The notes below the pieces were generated by a model, which saw only the letters and a program-made list of their open reading frames with translations, did not search any database and was not told the DNA's origin. 5,203 nucleotides of DNA from Candidatus Peregrinibacteria bacterium (GTDB lineage Bacteria > Patescibacteriota > Gracilibacteria > UBA1369 > JACRIC01): positions 1 to 5,203 of the forward strand of contig JACRIC010000041.1 in NCBI GenBank assembly GCA_016235915.1, in the 5' to 3' direction. Below, piece by piece: positions 1 to 5,203 of this stretch (position 1 is its first letter; every line of letters starts with the position of its first letter). Position numbers and translations under genes: made by a program.

Positions 1-60
1 AGTCCAACGGCCAGTCCAACGGCCAGTCCAACGGCCAGTCCAACGGCCAGTCCAACCGCT
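1..60 (+). repeat. 12-bp tandem repeat encoding SPTA
   Basis: Four exact copies of AGTCCAACGGCC (1-48) are followed by a fifth with two changes (AGTCCAACCGCT, 49-60) that still encodes Ser-Pro-Thr-Ala. The next 12 bases are a decayed unit encoding SLTV. The array begins at the window edge, so the true copy number is unknown. The unit is a multiple of three, so copy-number change by slippage keeps the reading frame and would only alter linker length. Confidence 0.95.
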
Positions 61-450
61 AGTCTGACCGTCTCACCCAGCCTGATAGAGGAAAAACCAG
101 TTGACAAAGATAATGATGGTTATTCGGAGGCTGACGGGGATTGCGATGATGGCGATGCCGCTATCCATCCCGGAGCCGATGAAAACTGCTCAGATGGCAA
201 AGATAATAATTGCGACGGATATATAGACGGGAGCGATCCACAATGTGGTAAGCCGCAAGAAACAGCACAGGCTGACAGCGGCGCGAAAGAAGGTTGTGGC
301 GGTTGCGAAGAAATTCCAGGAGCCACGGCTACAAGAGCAGGAATCTTGAAGGTTCTTATTCTTTTAGGAGCGCCAATATCTCTCATACGTGGATTAAGAA
401 GGAAAAGAGAAGAAGACGACATTGTTCATATGCCAAATCTTGCCGAATAA
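1..450 (+). CDS. MopE-like metal-binding-motif surface protein, C-terminal part (5' end outside window)
   Basis: Frame 1 is open from the window edge to a TAA at 448-450, giving the last 149 residues of a longer protein. Residues 1-28 are a Ser/Pro/Thr/Ala linker (five exact SPTA units, then SLTV and SPSL). Residues 35-82 carry one Asp/Cys-rich unit: DKDNDGY, then DGDCDDGD, then HPGADENC, then [18 protein letters not shown]. This is the pattern of the MopE-type putative metal-binding motif, with Asp side chains like a calcium-binding loop and paired cysteines. After a short spacer comes GCGGCEE (98-104), a hydrophobic stretch at about 113-129, then RGLRRKR and an acidic tail. This tripartite end resembles C-terminal sorting/anchor signals such as MYXO-CTERM or GlyGly-CTERM, but I do not recognise the exact class. 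Inference: an exported, surface-anchored protein with a glycosylatable linker. Metal identity and overall function cannot be told from this fragment. It converges on the murD operon. Confidence 0.8.
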   Translation, partial: SPTASPTASPTASPTASPTASLTVSPSLIEEKPVDKDNDGYSEADGDCDDGDAAIHPGADENCSDGKDNNCDGYIDGSDPQCGKPQETAQADSGAKEGCGGCEEIPGATATRAGILKVLILLGAPISLIRGLRRKREEDDIVHMPNLAE

Positions 451-521
451 TTTTTTTCGCACACAAGAGAGCCCTTTTTAAACGACCGAATTGAATTTTC
501 AGCCACGACCGTTATAAGGGT

Positions 522-572
522 ATTTGCTTTGCAAATGGGTTTTTATGGGCGCACTCTGCTTCGCTTCGTGCG
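522..572 (+). repeat. Double-hairpin intergenic element, copy 1
   Basis: Two small hairpins lie in tandem. The first is ATTTGC-TTT-GCAAAT (522-536), followed by a 13-nt G/T-rich spacer. The second is CGCAC, a 13-nt loop, then GTGCG (550-572). The same 51-nt architecture (15-nt hairpin, 13-nt spacer, 23-nt hairpin) recurs in inverted orientation at 5134-5184, with both stems identical and the long loop matching at 10 of 13 positions. This copy starts about 70 nt after the stop of the upstream gene and reads in that gene's direction, so a role as a transcript end or processing signal is possible. It could equally be a dispersed REP-like repeat. Confidence 0.7.
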
Positions 573-612
573 TTATATCGAAGGCGTCGAGAGTAATGTT
601 GCTCGGATTTCG

Positions 613-633
613 CGCATTTTTTGCGTTATTTTT
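613..633 (+). terminator. Weak intrinsic terminator candidate for the plus-strand gene
   Basis: A short stem CGCA (613-616) / TGCG (622-625) with a five-T loop is followed by TTATTTTT (626-633). The stem is only 4 bp and lies about 160 nt past the stop codon at 450, so this is a weak call. No convincing intrinsic terminator was seen for murD on the minus strand. The AT-rich inverted repeat at 694-717 has no following T tract in that direction. Confidence 0.25.
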
Positions 634-713
634 GCGGTTTCTTCGCGAGTGATGCTTTTGCCCGGGCCGAATGTCCCGTCAGAGTAGCCTGCGATAATAT
701 GTATACAACGTTA

Positions 714-2090
714 TTATATTTTACCTCCACTTTGCACATACCTCCAAAACAACCCCCCTTTCTCCTCACAATTCTTAAAAAGACTGTAGCTGGGCGATGC
801 AGTGGAAAGAAGACACACCATGCCTTTTGGTGTATGTTGGTACGCAAATCGCACCGCCTCTTTCATGCTTCGCGTCTCAAGAAAACGCGGAACAAACGAA
901 TTTTTTACCAAAATTTTCTCAATTTTAACGCGTATTCGTTCGCCGGTATCAGGAAAAAGCACAATATTGACAATGCGATAGCGGCAAAGAGCCTCTGCCA
1001 ATTCGGAAAAGTCATATCCCCGATCCTCTCCCCCCAGAATAATGGTGCCGATTTTTTCTTTGAAAATATCCAGAGCCGCCAGTGTCGATTCCGGTGTAGT
1101 CGAAATCGCATCATCATAGAAATCAATACCGCGAAAATTCCCAACATATTCCAGCCGATGCGGAAGTCCTGAAAATGAAGTGATCACTTCTGCGGCTTTT
1201 TGCAAAGGTATATGAAGTTTATCTACTGCGGCCAGAACAAGGAGAATATTTTGCAAATTATGTTCTCCGAGCAATTTCACATCCGAAACAGGAAAAAGTT
1301 TTTTCTTCACATGATAAAAATATTCTTCATCATGCCAAAAAGACTCGCGAACGCCACAGGCGATTTTTTGAGCCTTGGTCGGTAGGCGACGAAGGATGTT
1401 GACCGAATGTGGAAAAATAAAAAAATCCTCTTTTTTTTGATATTTTGTAATATTTTTTTTCGCGGAAAAATAACGAGCGAGACTTCCATGATAATTGAGA
1501 TGTTCTGGAAAAAATTGTGTAAAAATAGCGATATGAGGTCGGGCATGGAGGCGCTCGAGCTGATAACTGGAGAGCTCGTAGACAAAAACAGTATTTTTGT
1601 GATTCAAAAAAGGCAGGGCTGGTTTTCCAATATTCCCAATCAGACGAGTTTTGAGTCCCGCATGTTTCAAAACGGCGTGCAAAAGCGCCGCCACCGTGCT
1701 TTTTCCTTTTGATCCGGTGACGCCAATGACGGCATTGCTCGGTGAAAGATGATCAAAAAAAAGCTGGGCAGAAGAAGTGACGCGTTTCGCCACTCGAGAA
1801 ATTTCCGGCAAAAACGGAATGCCCGGCGACTTGATAATAACGTCAAAACGATCAAGATTTTTAAGATAATTTTCTCCAAGAATCAGTCGGACATGCGAAT
1901 CGCGAACACGCAAATCGGCCTTTTTATCCGCGATCCAAAGAGTTTGTTTTGGAAAAAATCGGCGCAGAACGCGCAAGGTGGCCGCCCCATCTTTGCCAAA
2001 CCCGAGAATGAGGATTTTCTTGTCATTCTCGACGGGAAGGTCGCCTTGGCGACCGCTCCCGATCGGGAATCTATTTTTTAAGTATTTCAT
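714..2090 (-). CDS. murD: MurD-family UDP-MurNAc-L-alanine:glutamate ligase, probable L-Glu-adding MurD2 type
   Basis: Cytoplasmic ATP-dependent Mur ligase of 458 aa that adds glutamate to UDP-MurNAc-L-Ala in peptidoglycan synthesis. Motifs in order: N-domain ILGFGKDG (28-35); ATP loop GVTGSKGKST (123-132); ELSSYQL (172-178); PEHLNYHGS (195-203) with K211 at the place of the carbamylated lysine; GEHNLQN (275-281); GLPHRLE (308-314); DDAISTTPEST (326-336); LGGEDRGYDF (352-361); C-terminal LLSTASPS...EEKGG (427-446). Against E. coli MurD, aligned from memory, NDSKATN is DDAISTT (K319 to I329), GGDGK is GGEDR (K348 to R357) and F422 is C441. These changes, with the adjacent murL, favour an L-Glu-adding MurD2. 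Start: ATG at 2090, overlapping the murL stop by 20 nt with no visible Shine-Dalgarno site, which suggests translational coupling. No ATG, GTG or TTG occurs in frame between 2090 and the Rossmann motif. Residues 7-24 are encoded by a palindromic repeat. Canonical MurD is the alternative. Confidence 0.92.
   Translation of the reverse strand: MKYLKNRFPIGSGRQGDLPVENDKKILILGFGKDGAATLRVLRRFFPKQTLWIADKKADLRVRDSHVRLILGENYLKNLDRFDVIIKSPGIPFLPEISRVAKRVTSSAQLFFDHLSPSNAVIGVTGSKGKSTVAALLHAVLKHAGLKTRLIGNIGKPALPFLNHKNTVFVYELSSYQLERLHARPHIAIFTQFFPEHLNYHGSLARYFSAKKNITKYQKKEDFFIFPHSVNILRRLPTKAQKIACGVRESFWHDEEYFYHVKKKLFPVSDVKLLGEHNLQNILLVLAAVDKLHIPLQKAAEVITSFSGLPHRLEYVGNFRGIDFYDDAISTTPESTLAALDIFKEKIGTIILGGEDRGYDFSELAEALCRYRIVNIVLFPDTGERIRVKIEKILVKNSFVPRFLETRSMKEAVRFAYQHTPKGMVCLLSTASPSYSLFKNCEEKGGLFWRYVQSGGKI
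2021..2072. repeat. Nested palindromic element, copy A (murL stop / murD N-terminus)
   Basis: This 52-nt element has outer arms ATTCTCGA (2025-2032) and TCGGGAAT (2063-2070), an inner GGGA/TCCC stem, and a core stem GGTCGCC (2039-2045) / GGCGACC (2048-2054) with a 2-nt loop. It matches copy B at 49 of 53 aligned positions. On the minus strand it contributes the last two bases of the murL TAG and codes murD residues 7-24 (RFPIGSGRQGDLPVENDK). Its hairpin would begin about 20 nt after the murD start codon in the mRNA. Confidence 0.9.
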
Positions 2091-3477
2091 AGGCAGTACA
2101 AAGAATATTTTGAAACAATTTCGGAACATTCTGCGGCGCATTTTGAGGAAACGCACGTTTTTTTATCGCGGTCATATCAGAAATTTTCGCCACCATTTTT
2201 TTTTCAAAAAATTTCATCATAAAATCGTTGGAAAATTCTCCTTTTTCGCGCACCATATCAAAAGCCGAGATAACCTCATCAAGAGTTCCGACACAGTCAA
2301 ACGGTTTGACTCCCGTGATGCCCAACAATGCTTTATAGACAGGAAGGAGCTTGGAATCGGCGAAAAGATTTTTATGAAAAATCTTGATAAGGGATTTTTT
2401 GTCAATAAACGCGGCCAAAAGCGCAAAAACAAAGGCACACTTCGCGCATTGGCCACAGAAAAGACGTTTTTTAAGTCGTCCCGCGATCTTAAAATTTCGA
2501 TTACAGCTGGAAAAGTTTGAAAAATGCTCCGGAAAACGAGCGAAAAGCCCCGCGATCTGAAGTTCTGAAAAAGGACGCAAAAGACTCCAATAATGGATAT
2601 CCGGCGTCAAATAATCGTGAATATATTTTGAAAAATCGCGCTCAAACTCCAGACTTTTACTATATTGATGATTGACGGTCATGCCAAAAAAATCAACATT
2701 GCCTTCATTGGAGCTTTGCTCATTGGAAAGAACAATATGGTTGTAGCCACGCAGAATCGCGACAACCACGCTGGCAAAAGCGATATACGCGGAAATCGGC
2801 ACATGGCCATTCAAAGCGCCACTGGCATTGAGCTTAAAGAGTTGAGAAGACAGAGTGCGCCGAATCACAATCCTTTTTTTTCCTAACTTTTTCGCAATGC
2901 GTTCAAAAAGCGGATGATCTCCGAGCGTAAAAAGGTCAAAATCATAACCGGCGCGAGTCAAAAGCTCGGCGCTGACGATTGAATCCTTCCCTCCGCCGAG
3001 CGGAAGAAGTATTTTTTCGTCATTCATTGTCATTCCTGACGGGAAGGTCGCCTTTGGCGACCGCTCCCGATCAGGAATCTCATCACTCCTTGAAGTCTTT
3101 TTCCTTTCATACGGAAACCCCACCACTCCCCGAAAATCAATGGTATTGCTATAAAAAAACTCCCCAAGTCCTTGCGTGTACAATTTATCCCAAAAAACAG
3201 CCTCTTTTTTATCAAGCGAACCGGATTTTATCACCATTGCCGGCGGCAAATACGTTTTAAAATAACTGATCCCGCCAATGAGATGTAGGTAAAACAGTGC
3301 GCGATCAAGAAGCGGAGACACTTCGGAAGGCAAAGAAAGCTCGCGCGGAAGCTCTAAAATCTCTTCAAATCGCACCGCCTCATCGAGCCGATACCGAAGA
3401 AAAATCACATGTCGCTTGACGGAAAGCTCATACGAGTCAAAAACAAACTGTCGATAAGGCGAATGTGGCCGATGCAT
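2071..3477 (-). CDS. murL: MurL-type UDP-MurNAc-L-Ala-L-Glu epimerase
   Basis: Predicted 468-aa cytoplasmic enzyme. MurL of Xanthomonas inverts the terminal L-glutamate of UDP-MurNAc-L-Ala-L-Glu to D-Glu, using ATP and releasing AMP, and so replaces glutamate racemase. Seen here: a PP-loop-type motif LGGGKDS (160-166) of adenylating (ATP to AMP + PPi) enzymes; SNEQSSNEGN (251-260); a three-cysteine cluster CGQCAKC (341-347); an N-terminal region starting near RQFVFDSYEL. These match my recollection of the family. The murD gene next door supports it strongly. Start: ATG at 3477 is preferred, since family homology begins just after it. A TTG at 3522 has a GGGGG tract about 9 nt upstream but would add a hydrophobic 15-residue leader odd for a cytoplasmic enzyme. 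The gene follows the flippase by 48 nt, in the same frame after its TAA. Odd: residues 133-150 come from a palindromic repeat just before the ATP loop. A different PP-loop ATPase is the alternative. Confidence 0.85.
   Translation of the reverse strand: MHRPHSPYRQFVFDSYELSVKRHVIFLRYRLDEAVRFEEILELPRELSLPSEVSPLLDRALFYLHLIGGISYFKTYLPPAMVIKSGSLDKKEAVFWDKLYTQGLGEFFYSNTIDFRGVVGFPYERKKTSRSDEIPDRERSPKATFPSGMTMNDEKILLPLGGGKDSIVSAELLTRAGYDFDLFTLGDHPLFERIAKKLGKKRIVIRRTLSSQLFKLNASGALNGHVPISAYIAFASVVVAILRGYNHIVLSNEQSSNEGNVDFFGMTVNHQYSKSLEFERDFSKYIHDYLTPDIHYWSLLRPFSELQIAGLFARFPEHFSNFSSCNRNFKIAGRLKKRLFCGQCAKCAFVFALLAAFIDKKSLIKIFHKNLFADSKLLPVYKALLGITGVKPFDCVGTLDEVISAFDMVREKGEFSNDFMMKFFEKKMVAKISDMTAIKKRAFPQNAPQNVPKLFQNILCTAYEILKK
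3028..3080. repeat. Nested palindromic element, copy B (in frame inside murL)
   Basis: This 53-nt near-perfect palindrome has outer arms ATTCCTGA (3032-3039) and TCAGGAAT (3071-3078), a GGGA/TCCC stem, and a core GGTCGCC (3046-3052) / TTT / GGCGACC (3056-3062). On the minus strand it codes murL residues 133-150 (EIPDRERSPKATFPSGMT), a polar stretch between the N-terminal region and the ATP-binding loop. It is read one base out of register from copy A. Its 3' end carries AGGA six bases before the ATG at 3027. Confidence 0.92.
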
Positions 3478-3525
3478 AAGAAAAAAGCGCAAAGAATACA
3501 GAAGAAGTATAGCACAGAGCAAGCC

Positions 3526-5010
3526 TTACTTCCCCCTTACTGTCCGAATCATCTCCATGGTCACCGCCCTTGTCAAAAGGAGCATCCCGCCATACACAAG
3601 CCCGCCGAACGGAACGAGAATAAGCACGAGATAATTTTGGACGAGTCCGTACATCGGCTCCCGCAGGACATAAATCACCATGCCCATGACAATCGCTGAA
3701 ATAAAAGCGCGGCATGCGCGACGAAACGAAAGTCGGTACGCGAAATACCGCCGCACGCAGAGAGCCGTAAAAACGAGGATAAAAAGCTCCGAAAGAATGC
3801 TCGTAAAAGCCGCTCCGCGAAATCCCCAAGCAGGAATCACCAAAATATTGGCAATGATATTAAAGAGAGCGCATCCCGCATTAATTTTCAAAAGATCAAT
3901 TTGTCGATTCAGCGCCACGAGCGCAAAAGAAAACACGGCATTCACATACGCGAAAAAAGCCGCGAAAATCAGAATGCGAAGGCCGACATCCGATCCATAA
4001 AATCCTTCAGAAAGCCTGCTTAAAAATTCAGGACTCGACACCACAAAAACAATCGGATACGCGAGTACAAACGCCCCGACCAGAAAAGGCAGGCCTGAAA
4101 ATACCAGAAAATCAAAAGCGTACTGAAAAATTTCTTTCGCGCGCTCGGACTTTTGATGAAGATGTCGCGTAAAAACCGGCAAAACCGAATTCATGAAAAA
4201 CACGGGAACAATAGCCAAAATCTCAACGATTTTCATCGGAACTCCATAAATTCCCACTTCCTCAGGCCCTTTCATGAGAGACAAAAGCACGGAATCAATT
4301 TGAAAATAAATCATGCTAAAAATCAGCGCGGCGCCATACGGAAGCGCTTTTAAAAGCACTTCTTTCCAATACGCCCAGTCAAAGCGATAAGAAATGGGCG
4401 CGATTTTGTCAGCGTAATAATAAGTAATGCCGAGCACAATCGCGGAATGAAGCACTCCTGCCAGCATTAGATGGACAAAACCAGTCGTGGGATCGTTGTT
4501 GAAACCATACAGAACCACCCAGAGCATATAAAAAAAAGAAACAAGACGCCCAACCACCAGCGCCACCGTATGCTTCCCCATTTTGAGATGCACTTGAAGG
4601 ACACTCGAAAGTGTTCCCGCCAAGATAAAAAGAATAGTGGAAATGGCGGCGATGGCCACGCCGAAAGGAATGAGCGTTCCGTGATATTTTGGGATGAGAT
4701 AAGCCACGAGAACGGCCAGTATGCTCGTAAGCACCACAGAAAGAGTCCGAAGACTCAAAACATTCCCAATAATATACGGCATTTTGCTCTCATCTTTGGC
4801 CATTTCTCGAACCGCGATAGTGAAAAGTCCAAGATCCGCCGCGATGCCGAAAAAGCCAAAATAAGAATAGATGGTCACATATTGTCCGTAGCCGCCGGCG
4901 CCAAGGTAGGTGGTGATCAGCTTGACGATGATGATGCTGAAAATTGCGCTCACTGCCCGCCCAAGTATCTGAACGCCGGTATTGGAAAGGATTTTAATGG
5001 CCGTGGACAT
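3526..5010 (-). CDS. Oligosaccharide/polysaccharide flippase (Wzx-like, MOP superfamily)
   Basis: A 494-aa polytopic membrane protein of the size usual for Polysacc_synt-family flippases, which move lipid-linked glycans across the cytoplasmic membrane. Hydrophobic segments are spread along the whole length (for example about 18-36, 44-62, 88-107, 115-134, 149-168, 180-199, 222-240, 262-280, 300-325, 344-365, 376-393, 398-418, 434-448, 459-480), about 14 in all. Family-like features are the N-terminal amphipathic start with a Gly-rich first loop (LGAGGYGQY, 36-44), FQIDSVLL (236-243), EEVGIYGVPMKI (250-261) and the C-terminal VIPAWGFRGAA (391-401). Start: ATG at 5010 is the first possible one, since an in-frame TGA lies at 5020-5022; no strong Shine-Dalgarno site is seen. 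It is first in a probable operon with murL and murD. The substrate is unknown: a surface glycan carrier is usual, and a lipid II-like cargo is possible from context but unproven. Confidence 0.87.
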   Translation of the reverse strand: MSTAIKILSNTGVQILGRAVSAIFSIIIVKLITTYLGAGGYGQYVTIYSYFGFFGIAADLGLFTIAVREMAKDESKMPYIIGNVLSLRTLSVVLTSILAVLVAYLIPKYHGTLIPFGVAIAAISTILFILAGTLSSVLQVHLKMGKHTVALVVGRLVSFFYMLWVVLYGFNNDPTTGFVHLMLAGVLHSAIVLGITYYYADKIAPISYRFDWAYWKEVLLKALPYGAALIFSMIYFQIDSVLLSLMKGPEEVGIYGVPMKIVEILAIVPVFFMNSVLPVFTRHLHQKSERAKEIFQYAFDFLVFSGLPFLVGAFVLAYPIVFVVSSPEFLSRLSEGFYGSDVGLRILIFAAFFAYVNAVFSFALVALNRQIDLLKINAGCALFNIIANILVIPAWGFRGAAFTSILSELFILVFTALCVRRYFAYRLSFRRACRAFISAIVMGMVIYVLREPMYGLVQNYLVLILVPFGGLVYGGMLLLTRAVTMEMIRTVRGK

Positions 5011-5017
5011 AGAGCAC

Positions 5018-5072
5018 TGTCATTCCTGACAGATTCGATCGCCTCAGGTGATCGAAATCTGATCAGGAATCT
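5018..5072. repeat. Nested palindromic element, copy C (flippase leader)
   Basis: The outer arms ATTCCTGA (5022-5029) and TCAGGAAT (5063-5070), and flanking TGTC...ATCT, are identical to copy B. The core is unrelated: AGATTCGATC pairs with GATCGAAATCT around a short GCCTCAGGT centre, with one bulged base. It lies directly upstream of the flippase start, so the mRNA would carry a long hairpin ending about 12 nt before the ATG. The AGGA of its 3' arm is 13 nt from that ATG, far for a ribosome binding site. Confidence 0.88.
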
Positions 5073-5096
5073 TTTATGAAAAGTACATCGTCAGGC

Positions 5097-5126
5097 ATTG
5101 TACATGTCGCAACCCTCAATATACAA
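5097..5126 (-). promoter_or_regulatory. Weak sigma70-type promoter candidate for the flippase-murL-murD operon
   Basis: Read on the minus strand there is TTGTAT (5126-5121), an 18-nt spacer, then TACAAT (5102-5097), about 90 nt before the flippase ATG. The -10 box is good and the -35 box only partial. If used, transcription would begin upstream of palindrome copy C, placing the hairpin in the 5' UTR. An inverted repeat GTACA (5083-5087) / TGTAC (5099-5103) overlaps the -10 region. This is called by eye only. Confidence 0.3.
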
Positions 5127-5133
5127 TAGAACA

Positions 5134-5184
5134 CGCACGGAGCGAAGCGAAGTGCGTACCAAACAAACCATTTGCGAAGCAAAT
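5134..5184 (-). repeat. Double-hairpin intergenic element, copy 2 (inverted)
   Basis: CGCAC (5134-5138) / GTGCG (5152-5156) with a 13-nt loop, a 13-nt spacer, then ATTTGC-GAA-GCAAAT (5170-5184). Read on the minus strand it has the same order, spacing and stems as the element at 522-572. It lies upstream of the flippase promoter candidate and may mark the end of an upstream minus-strand gene outside the window. Confidence 0.7.
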
Positions 5185-5203
5185 ACCACTGTCCAATTTA
5201 CAA

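Noticed and set aside
1..60. CRISPR-like array
   Set aside because: The 12-bp units are contiguous without spacers and encode an in-frame SPTA linker.
694..717. AT-rich inverted repeat ATAATA/TATTAT at the murD stop as a terminator
   Set aside because: The stem is all A-T and has no T tract after it on the minus strand.
621..1172. Long plus-strand open frame of 183 codons opposite murD
   Set aside because: It lies antisense to the conserved C-terminal motifs of murD and its translation has no recognisable family features or ribosome binding site.
2091..2156. murD start further upstream at 2156
   Set aside because: It would add 22 hydrophobic and basic residues unlike a MurD N-terminus and overlap murL by 86 nt; the ATG at 2090 fits better.
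1978..2520. Plus-strand open frame across the murL/murD junction
   Set aside because: It is antisense to two conserved genes and owes part of its openness to the palindrome, which lacks stops in several frames.
2071..3477. murL as a pseudogene interrupted by a repeat
   Set aside because: The frame stays open through the insertion, and the ATP loop and cysteine cluster are intact.
714..5010. UGA-as-glycine genetic code of some CPR lineages
   Set aside because: All three full genes are open to TAA or TAG without any in-frame TGA, so nothing calls for recoding.
2021..5072. The three palindromes as a CRISPR array
   Set aside because: Copies are about 1-2 kb apart, lie inside or beside genes and have variable cores.
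4471..5079. Plus-strand open frame of 202 codons opposite the flippase
   Set aside because: The translation is low in hydrophobic residues and rich in His, Lys, Arg and Asn, as expected from the reverse of a membrane-protein gene; no motifs seen.

Overview
The window reads as a piece of a bacterial genome of moderate GC, most likely from a Candidate Phyla Radiation (Patescibacteria) organism. That placement is an inference. It rests on the gene style (AT-rich lysine/phenylalanine codons, few clear Shine-Dalgarno sites), on a peptidoglycan gene pair fused to small palindromic repeats, and on a MopE-like surface protein. No rRNA or other marker gene is present to confirm it. The standard genetic code fits all genes.

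Layout: (1) Positions 1-450, plus strand, hold the 3' end of a secreted, cell-surface-type protein. It has a Ser-Pro-Thr-Ala tandem repeat linker, one MopE-type Asp/Cys-rich metal-binding motif, and a Cys-containing C-terminal membrane anchor followed by basic residues. (2) Positions 451-713 are a convergent intergenic region with a double-hairpin element (522-572) and a weak terminator candidate. (3) Positions 714-5010, minus strand, form a three-gene array in the order of transcription: a 494-aa polysaccharide/lipid-oligosaccharide flippase, then a MurL-type UDP-MurNAc-L-Ala-L-Glu epimerase, then a MurD-family ligase. The genes are 48 nt apart and then overlap by 20 nt, so they are probably one operon. 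(4) Positions 5011-5203 are the leader of that operon, with a palindrome, a weak promoter candidate and a second, inverted copy of the double-hairpin element.

How the genes fit together: MurD normally adds D-glutamate, supplied by glutamate racemase (MurI), to UDP-MurNAc-L-Ala. In the alternative route known from Xanthomonas, a MurD variant (MurD2) adds L-glutamate, and MurL then inverts it to D-glutamate on the nucleotide precursor in an ATP-dependent reaction. The adjacent murL and murD here, with non-canonical residues at several MurD active-site positions, point to this racemase-independent route. The flippase may export a lipid-linked glycan or cell-wall precursor.

The most unusual feature is a family of about 52-55-nt nested palindromes with conserved ends (ATTCCTGA...TCAGGAAT). 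One copy lies inside murL just before its ATP-binding loop and is translated in frame. One supplies the last two bases of the murL stop codon and about 18 N-terminal residues of MurD. One lies in the leader of the flippase gene. The two coding copies are read in different frames, and a one-base loop deletion in the murD copy removes a stop codon that would otherwise break the gene.
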